Shown here: piece by piece, positions 56,936 to 64,000 of the stretch | Layout of the letters: each line of letters begins with the position of its first letter | How positions within the stretch are numbered: the first letter of the stretch is position 1 | Origin: Augochlora pura | Taxonomy: Eukaryota; Arthropoda; Insecta; Hymenoptera; Halictidae | Length of the DNA: 64,000 bases | Direction: 5' to 3' | Assembly: GCF_028453695.1 (NCBI RefSeq) | Contig: NC_135782.1 | Span: 15,060,190 to 15,124,189 of the forward strand | Made by a program: the position numbers and the translations under genes | Notes under the pieces: model-generated | What the model saw: only the letters and a program-made list of their open reading frames with translations | Databases searched by the model: none | What the model was told of the DNA's origin: nothing

Positions 56936-57230
56936 ATGTCCTAATATAATATAATATATGCTAATATAATATAATGTGCCCTAATATAGTATAATATAAT
57001 ATAATATAATATAATATAATATGATATGATATGATATGATATGATATGATATGTTATATAATATGATATGTTATATGATATGATATGTTATATGATATGA
57101 TATGTTATATGATATGATATGTTATATGATATAATATAATATGTACTAAAACAGTATAATATGTTCTAATATAATATAATATATCATAACTTAATATAGC
57201 ATACCCCAACATAATATACCATATCCCACA
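56936..57230. repeat. Pentamer AT array (TAATA, then ATGAT)
   Basis: Near-perfect (TATAA)n at 56994-57022 passes into (TATGA)n to about 57050. Then come 16-18 bp units ATATGATATGTTATATG. It shows the five-base period of the other AT arrays in its cleanest form. Confidence 0.9.
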
Positions 57231-57575
57231 TAACTTCGAAGCTTCGTTAAACCGATTCCGGCGAGAAAAACAGTAGATTTCGGGCCGGCATGGCGTCGTA
57301 TCGGCTCGGGTGGCGTGGCGGTGTTCAATTTAATTAGAATTTAAGAACAAACGTAATCGAGTTACCCGACGGGGAGTTTGCCGTGGCCGCTTTGCAAAGC
57401 GGACGACACCACCAGAATCTGGCCAGACTTTTCGGAAGTATGTAACTTTCGGCGAGTCGACCGCGCTCTGCGCGCGGGTCCCGGGGAATAAAGTCTCAAG
57501 TATCCCCCCGGCTGCTCCGGCGCAGCCGTGGGAGGTCGCCGCGATAAAATCTAATGAGACGTCGCCGGAAGAACT

Positions 57576-57626
<51 letters not shown>

Positions 57627-58039
57627 ATATCCCCTGGCGAGCTTCGAAATTACAGATCTCCCCGGCATCACCGCCGTGGCTTTTCCCTTTTTCGGTCTTC
57701 TCGGCCACCTTCGATCGATTATTAACGAGCCGGCCGATCGACTTTTTCGATTTCTAGGTGCCCCAGGGGGAGGCAGGGGCATAGGGAAACGCGACAGCTT
57801 TTCTGTCCGCTAAACAATATTCTTTGTCTGCGGTTACTATTGTACAAGATTTTAGAGTTCTGCGGGTTTGAGGATAACGTGGAGTTAGGTTAGGAACTGA
57901 TATTGTTTGGCAAAATATTTTGGAATTTTTAGTGCGTTTTTTAGGGTTGAAATTTAATTATTAAATAATTAATACGTTTAGTGTAAAGTGATTTTTGTTG
58001 GATTGATTTTTAGGGTATTTTTCTTTTGGATAAAAATTG
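57231..58039. other. CpG-rich island with (GA)n
   Basis: (GA)n at about 57578-57616. Unique CpG-rich DNA to 57800, then AT-rich. The 150-residue minus frame includes the GA-run-encoded LSLSLS and has no recognised domain. Confidence 0.4.
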
Positions 58040-58640
58040 ATATCAATCTTCAATAGTTTGGACTTGAATTTTTTAGACTTGAGTCTAGTGGTCTTGAGTC
58101 CATTGAAAGTAAGTCTTTTGAACTTCAGAGTATCGAAGTCAGCTATTTGGACTTCAATTTGGTGAACCTCAGTCCTTTGAACTTCATTTTGATAGACCAC
58201 AGTCTTTTTGCCTTCATTATGATGCACCTCAGTCCTTTGAACTTCAACTCTATGGTTTCCAATCTTTTGGACTTGAGTCCATTAGATTTGAATCTATTAG
58301 TCTTGAGTCCGTTGGAAGTGAGTCCTTTGGACTTCAGAGTTTCGTTGTCAACTATTTGAAGTTTATTTTGATGGACCTCAGACCTTTGGTCTTCATTTTA
58401 GTGGACCTAAGTTCTTTGGACTTCAGTACTTAAAACTTCAGTACTTAGGACTTCAGCACTTTGAACTTCAGTCTTTTGGACTGCAGCCTTTTCGTTTCCA
58501 GACGCTTATAATTGCGACTGTTAGATTTGAGTCTATTTGTCCCAAATCATTTAAATTTCAGTCTCCAAAATGTCAAACTTTAGGACTTGTCTCAGCTAAA
58601 TTTAATCCTATCAGCCTCGCATCTTTAACACTACAGTCTC
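58040..58640 (+). repeat. 15-16 bp array (AGTCCTTTGGACTTC)
   Basis: About 35 degenerate copies of TTTGGACTTCAGTCC. The AGTCC and GGACT halves are complementary, so each unit can form a small hairpin. A shorter array of the same family lies at 61420-61590. Confidence 0.85.
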
Positions 58641-58967
58641 TCGTACTTCACCCCATCAAACCCCACTCCCCACTCTACCCTCATCTCAAATCCATTAAAT
58701 TTCTCTCTTCTCACATTACTCCCTACAAATTGACCCTTTCAAACTCCAACAAATTAAATCCTTATCAATCATCCTCTCACTCTCGTCTCTCCCATACCTC
58801 AACATTTCCAAAATCCTTATTCCAACCGCGTCTCCAAGATTTCAAAGTACCCCACCGCGCCCCGAAATAAACCGCGCCGACGTCGCAGGAGAGAAACGAA
58901 AATAGCAAAACAAAAAACCGATCTCGTTGACGATTCGAGGCAGCCGTATTGGGGGGGGGGGGGGGGG
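58641..58967. other. C/T-rich to CpG-rich DNA ending in G17
   Basis: Pyrimidine-rich 58620-58800, CpG-rich 58830-58950, then 17 G (58951-58967) at the gap edge. Confidence 0.5.
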
Positions 58968-59067
58968 NNNNNNNNNNNNNNNNNNNNNNNNNNNNNNNNN
59001 NNNNNNNNNNNNNNNNNNNNNNNNNNNNNNNNNNNNNNNNNNNNNNNNNNNNNNNNNNNNNNNNNNN
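58968..59067. other. Assembly gap (100 N) within a G tract
   Basis: Exactly 100 N with G17 on the left and G5 on the right. A long poly-G probably spans the gap. Confidence 0.98.
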
Positions 59068-59689
59068 GGGGGAGAAAACGACCGAGTCAATATTGTCTTC
59101 CGTACTAAGCACGCTGAAGCGCGCGCGACGTTAGGGAGGGAGAAGAACTCGAACCCGGCTTGAGGAACGGCGACAGGAGACGGAGTGGAGGGGGTGGTTG
59201 GGTTGGTCGAGATCGGTATCCCCGTAGCTGGAAACTTTATACATCGTATGTATATCCCGGTGCGTAGTTGCGAACAAACTTGACGGTGTCCAACAATAAG
59301 CCGAAGTTCCGTTTCTTGCGGCGTTTCCTCGTTTCGTGCGAGCTAAAAATAAATGTAATATATCCCCCGACGAATACAGTGGGACGTTTGAGAAAAAAGA
59401 ATATATCACCGGACCCCTCGCGCGGCACTTTCAAGGGTGGGAGGTAGGGGACGTCGGGAATCTATCTTCGGCCGGTTCCGAGGCGTTTACAAGCGTTTCG
59501 GATTCGCTTCGTCGCGGCTACGGCCTTCGGACACGTGGAAATTTTGATTGATACGGTCACCGCGTGGGAATCCGACGCCCCGTCGGCGACGTCGACGTTG
59601 CGTAGCCTTTTAAAATGCTCCGAAAAACCGAAACGGATCTGCTCGATTTATTTTTGGGTGGTGAAATGACTGCTCGTGTGTGAATAAAT
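59068..59689. other. CpG-rich island, no gene recognised
   Basis: Unique CpG-rich DNA to about 59640. Short overlapping frames only. Confidence 0.35.
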
Positions 59690-60012
59690 AATTTTTATTT
59701 AAAATTGCTGGAAATTAATTGGTTAAAAACGATGAAATAAATGATGGCTATTATTTATAATAATGTAGTTGGAAATAAAATTAAATGAAATGACGAGTGG
59801 TTAGAAATGACGTAATAAATTATGGTTGTCATTTATAATAATTTAATTGTAAATTAGAATTGCAGGAAATTACGAGTGGTTAATAACGATGGAGTAAATT
59901 ATGCTTATTATTTATAATAATGTAATTGTCAATAAAATGTCAGGAAATTAAGAGTGGTTAAAAAGAATAGAATAAATGACGGTTGTGATTTATAATAAGG
60001 TAATTGTAAATT
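59690..60012. repeat. ~77-bp tandem repeat (4 units)
   Basis: GGAAATTANGAGTGGTTAAA or variants begin units at about 59710, 59790, 59867 and 59943. Each contains ATTTATAATAATGTAATTGT. Confidence 0.88.
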
Positions 60013-60131
60013 TTATATTTGGTTTCGTTTCGTCGTTTCGGTTAATTTAGGTTAATTGTTTTTACTCGAGAGAGACGAAGTTAATTGTTTTCGATTTTTA
60101 ATGGAGGAATTTGTTGTTGTTAATTTTTAGT

Positions 60132-60290
60132 AAGAGATTTAACTGTATTGGATTATTAATAATAAAAGATTCGATTGTGTTGTGTTATTAATAATAAGAG
60201 ATTTAATTGTGTGAGATTATTAATAATAACAGATTTAACTCTGTTAAATTGTTAATAATAATAGATTTGATTGGGATAGATTGTTACTAG
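60132..60290. repeat. ~33-bp tandem repeat (5 units)
   Basis: Units of AGATTTAATTGTGTTGGATT plus ATTAATAATAA. Confidence 0.85.
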
Positions 60291-60379
60291 AATTTTATGG
60301 GGATGTTAGGTGGAGGTTGTTAATCGGAATTTGAATTAATTGATTTCAAATGGGAACGTGGCAAATTATAATACATTTT

Positions 60380-60826
60380 TAATGTGAAATTTAATTATAA
60401 TAGACTTCTTCTCGCTGTGGCTTCGGATTGTGGGGAAATTGATTACGACGCAGTTTTAATACGAAAGTTAATGTAAAAGTTAATTGAAATGGAGTTTTAA
60501 ATAGAAATTTATATTATAATATGATTTTATTTATTTAAGAATTCGAGGAAAAGTTTAAATTGTAACTTTTTGTGGAGATTCAGATATTTAAATTACAATG
60601 AACTTCTTTAAGTATTTAAGTAGAAAAATTTAATTATAAGAAATTTTTGTTAAAATTTCGGTAGAAAAGTTTAATTATAAGAAATTTTTGTTAGAATTTA
60701 AATAGAAAAGTTTAATTGTAAGAAATTTTAGCAGGAATTTGAATAGAAATTTAAATTGTAATAAACCTTCATTGAAATTTAAATAAAAACTTAAATTGTA
60801 TTACTTTTTAATAAAAATTTAGATCT
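60380..60826. repeat. ~41-bp tandem repeat (5 clear units plus decayed ones)
   Basis: AGAAAAGTTTAATTATAAGA, then AATTTTTGTTAGAATTTAAAT. Clear from 60622 to 60826, with diverged units back to about 60380. Confidence 0.8.
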
Positions 60827-60912
60827 AAATCTGGTTTTAAATAATTAAGTTAGTCAAATGATAAAACAAAGAAAGGGTTGGTACCTCTTTCTGTGATTAA
60901 AAAATAAATTGC

Positions 60913-60941
60913 ACGTTCTAATATATTAAATATTAGAACGT
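60913..60941. other. Perfect 12-bp stem hairpin
   Basis: ACGTTCTAATAT (60913-60924), loop ATTAA, then ATATTAGAACGT (60930-60941). Isolated in AT-rich DNA. Confidence 0.7.
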
Positions 60942-61074
60942 AATAAATTATAACTAATATATTAAACATTTTAATAACTAAAAATAAAATTATATCATTT
61001 AATTTGAAAAGAAAAATCTTATTATTGTTATAGATATTATTATTAAAATTGATCAATTATTATTTCATTTTACA

Positions 61075-62110
61075 TAGAGATCTATTTACTGACAACCATA
61101 TACATGGTGTCAGAAAATATTCTATCACAATTAGACAGACAGTGGCCACCCTCCGTTCCATCCCCATTAATTATTGTTTTAATTCGCAGCACGCGCGGCG
61201 TCACTCGCATCAGCATACTAACCATACGAGGGCCTAATTGACCGAACCCTTTGCCGGCTCATAAATATCGTAGGGTCGTTTCATCCCCCTACCCCCACTC
61301 CCTACTCCTACCCACCATATTCCGTGAAAAGAAGCGCCAAGCAAAGTTTTGTCCCGTAACGGGGCGCCCGAGGTACGCGCGCGCGCGCACGGGATCTATG
61401 AATAAAACATCAATTTTTTGGACTCTAATACTTCAGACATCAATATTTTGGATTTGGGTCCATTGGTCTTGAGTCTCTCAGAAGTGTGTCCTTTGGACTT
61501 CAAGATTTCGAAGACAGCTATTTGGAAGTCAATATTTTGGACTTCATTGTGATGGACTTCAATCCCTTGGACTTCAATGGTGTCCGAGATACGCGCGCAC
61601 TGTACGCTTATTTAAATACCAAATAGACCAGAGGTCCCCGCGCGAACCTCGTGGTCTGTGATTTTCGCGGCGTAGTGAGGGGTTGCCGGCGAGAGAGGGG
61701 TTGCCCTCGTGGTCCCGTAGGGTGCGTAGACAGAGAGGGGTTGGAACAACGCGCCCTCAAACGAGGCATAAAATCGGAGATGAGTCTGTGTCGTCGCGGG
61801 ACCGGGTCTGGCTTTTGCGACGACAAAGAGAGAAACGGTATGGGAAAGAGAGACGGTATATTGAAGTGGGAGGGGGGGGGTGGGATGCCACGGGGGGTTC
61901 GCAAAACAGTTTCGAAGGGTGGCCGGGCATTAATCAATCTGAAAGAATCGGCTCTCCTCGCGAGACAGCCCGCAAACCGACGCAAGCATCGCCTCGACGC
62001 CGCCTGCGGACCCTATCGGCGGTATGAAAGCGTAAATGACGCCCCTTCGGACCCTTCCAGATTTATTTCATCCGTGAATGGACGGCCACCTTCGCCCTAT
62101 GGAATTTTCA
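61075..62110. other. CpG-rich island with a small AGTCC/GGACT array
   Basis: CpG-rich at 61140-61400 (with (GC)n near 61378-61390) and 61600-62060. Interrupted at about 61420-61590 by an array of the 58.0-58.6 kb family. Frames at 61608-62127 overlap on both strands and show no recognised domain. Confidence 0.45.
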
Positions 62111-62270
62111 TATCCTCTCAACTCTAATCTGTCATCGTTTGGTGTTTAAATACATTCGTGTAGTCTTTAGAGTAATTAGAAATGTTTATTCGGAGTTGAG
62201 ATAGTCATTTTTGGTTGTTATTTAGTGAATTGTTTATAATTGTGGTTTTTGGTTTTGAATGTTGTAGGGG

Positions 62271-63310
62271 TGGATTTTTTGAACAGGTTTCTCCTTTATG
62301 GGAAGTTTCTATCTGCTTTAGTTTTCGAGTTATTTGAGGAACACTGTGGACCTAACCTAGACCTAACCAAGACCTAACGTAAATTTCATTTAGAGACAGT
62401 TATGGATGAATTTCATTATTTTTGTAAACGTTAGGTTGGAAGATATCAATTTCTATGGTTACTGTAGAGATCTATTTTGCAATGACTTTTAACTACAGTG
62501 TGGTTAGGCCTAATACAGACCTAACACAGACATAACCTATAACTATAATCTACAATTATAACCATCAAGTTACGTTTTAATCTACTTTCAAGAAGTTGTG
62601 AATGTTTTAAATTATATTTAGATAAAGATTTGTAATATAATTATAAATATAGGTTAGGTTGGTATTAGGTCTTGGTTAGGCCTACAGTTAGGTCATCTAG
62701 ATTTATTTCACCGTGGATTGATTTTTTGAACAAGTTTCTCCTTTACAGAATATTTCTATCTGCGTTAGTTTTCGAGATATTTATAGAAATCCCGCTTATA
62801 GACACTCTCTTCTAAGGTAAATCTCAAAATTAATCATGCAATCTTGTGTTTTAACTATACCTTGATCTAATGCAGACCTAACCTATGCTTATAACCTATA
62901 CAAATAACTTATACTTACAACGTTCGAGTTGTTTTAAAAACTGTTCTTAAGACAATGTCGAAGTTATAACTTATATTTAGATAGAAAATTGCAGTCTAAT
63001 TATAAATATAAGTTAGGTTAGGATTAAGTCTTGATTAAACCTACAGTTAAGTTTTTGTACATTAGATCTAGAAAATGTTGCAGCATTAATCCTGAAGAAA
63101 GTCATCAAAAGTTAACGCATACAAGAAATAAAACTGATATTTTTAAACAGCGTAATATACATAGAGTTAAGTCAAAGTTAAGTCTGCTCTAATCTAAGGT
63201 AAAAACTGCAGTTTTTCATGAATGTCATGAAAACTAAGGCAGATAGAAATTTTCTGCAAAGGAGAAAGTTGTTCAGTATTTGAAGCTGCAGAACATAGTA
63301 AAATTTCACC
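62271..63310. repeat. ~443-bp repeat with an inverted terminal module
   Basis: Unit 1 starts near 62271 (GTGGATTTTTTGAACAGGTT) and unit 2 near 62714 (GTGGATTGATTTTTTGAACA). Both contain TTTCTCCTTTA, ATTTCTATCTGC, TTAGTTTTCGAG and later TTAGGTTAGG/CCTAACCTA blocks. Near 63225-63290 the same module occurs inverted (AACTAAGGCAGATAGAAATT, then GCAAAGGAGAAAGTTGTTCA). Confidence 0.75.
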
Positions 63311-64000
63311 GAAATCGAATAACACCACATCTAAACAATTTTATCTAAATTAACAGTTATCGCGTCTAAAGCATTTATTACGAGGTTATAAATACAATTT
63401 ACGTTTAAAATGAATTGATGCCACTTAAAACAGTAAAAATAACAAAGGATTTTAAGTTATTAATATTGAAATTATTACTGAAATTATTATTAGTATTATT
63501 TTCCATTATTATCGAATTTATTGAATAATATTAATAATGATAAAATAATAATAAAATTCTGAATAAAAATATTCGAAACGCGTTCGAAAGCGTAAAATCG
63601 AGGCTGCGAAATGATACAGGTCAGGAACCAGAAATTTATTCGAACGATGAAAACGGCGCTTAAAGCGCGTGGCGAGCGCCGGCGGCGCGGCGGCGCCAAT
63701 CGGTTTACGGGTCCGGCGATTTTTGCGACCCCGGGGTCGAAGAGAGCTGTTCGGGGGTTTGTTTTTCGGGCACGCGGCGCGGCGCGTCGAGAGGAATAAT
63801 AACAAGGGTAGAGAAATGGCGTCGGCCGGTCCCTTTGTGCCGGAATATGTTTGTCGCGATGTAATCGAAGCTCGTTTGTCTTGAAAAATTGCTCTCTGAT
63901 CGGGGTTGGGGGGCGAGGAAAAGCCGGGGCCCCGCAATGATATATAGAGGGGGAAAAAGCGCGCAGTATCGCGCAGATTGCATCTGAATCCTGCAATTAC
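63311..64000. other. AT-rich DNA then CpG-rich island at the window edge
   Basis: ATTATTATTAATA low complexity at 63460-63555, then CpG-rich 63590-63980. The frames of 139-166 residues on the minus strand lack recognised motifs. The island continues past the window. Confidence 0.35.

Overview
This 64 kb window looks like a non-coding stretch (gene desert or very long introns) of an insect nuclear genome. A hymenopteran (bee, wasp or ant) is my best guess. That rests on the alternation of CpG-rich unique islands with AT-rich tandem arrays, the GA/CT tracts, a mauritiana-type mariner copy, piggyBac-type TTAA elements and CCTAA/TTAGG-like motifs; species is not determinable here. I recognise no intact host protein-coding gene. 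Nearly all open frames are artefacts of low-complexity arrays, whose period keeps stops out of some frames, or of CpG-rich islands. The only recognisable protein homology is a broken mariner transposase at 5.06-5.76 kb.

Layout: 0-10 kb holds GC islands, an AT segment bounded by a 15-bp inverted repeat, a degenerate tRNA-like sequence, a GAATAGAGTG-type satellite, the deleted mariner (4978-5934), and a tandem ~172-bp repeat interrupted by a TTAA element (7740-8120). 10-20 kb holds two more GAATAGAGTG-type arrays, one inside a ~1 kb tandem duplication, polypurine tracts and several 25-190 bp tandem repeats. 20-28 kb holds a foldback element (20.9-21.25 kb), a putative solo LTR (23205-24147) with its own minisatellite and TTAT duplication, and a second TTAA element (27354-27599). 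28.8-34 kb is dominated by an 11-bp GACGT-type array and an inverted related array about 3 kb away. 31-38 kb has three large AT arrays built on a five-base period. 39-51 kb has a small TIR element, a near-perfect hairpin, at least four more TTAA elements or ends, a gapped inverted repeat at 48.5-49.3 kb, and a CpG-rich island (46.1-47.37 kb) that could be a non-coding first exon. 51-64 kb has a ~1.45 kb polypyrimidine tract, further AT arrays, two arrays of a 15-16 bp AGTCC/GGACT motif, and repeats related to the foldback element.

Five 100-base N gaps mark assembly breaks. Two adjoin long G tracts, one adjoins a C8 run, one adjoins neither, and one sits at the centre of the inverted repeat.

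The strongest observations are about mobile DNA. The TTAA elements have piggyBac-like termini, and four of the five complete ones carry a palindrome centred about 24 bp from one end. Two insertions (a TTAA element and the solo LTR) landed inside tandem repeats, so neighbouring units give a built-in view of the empty site.
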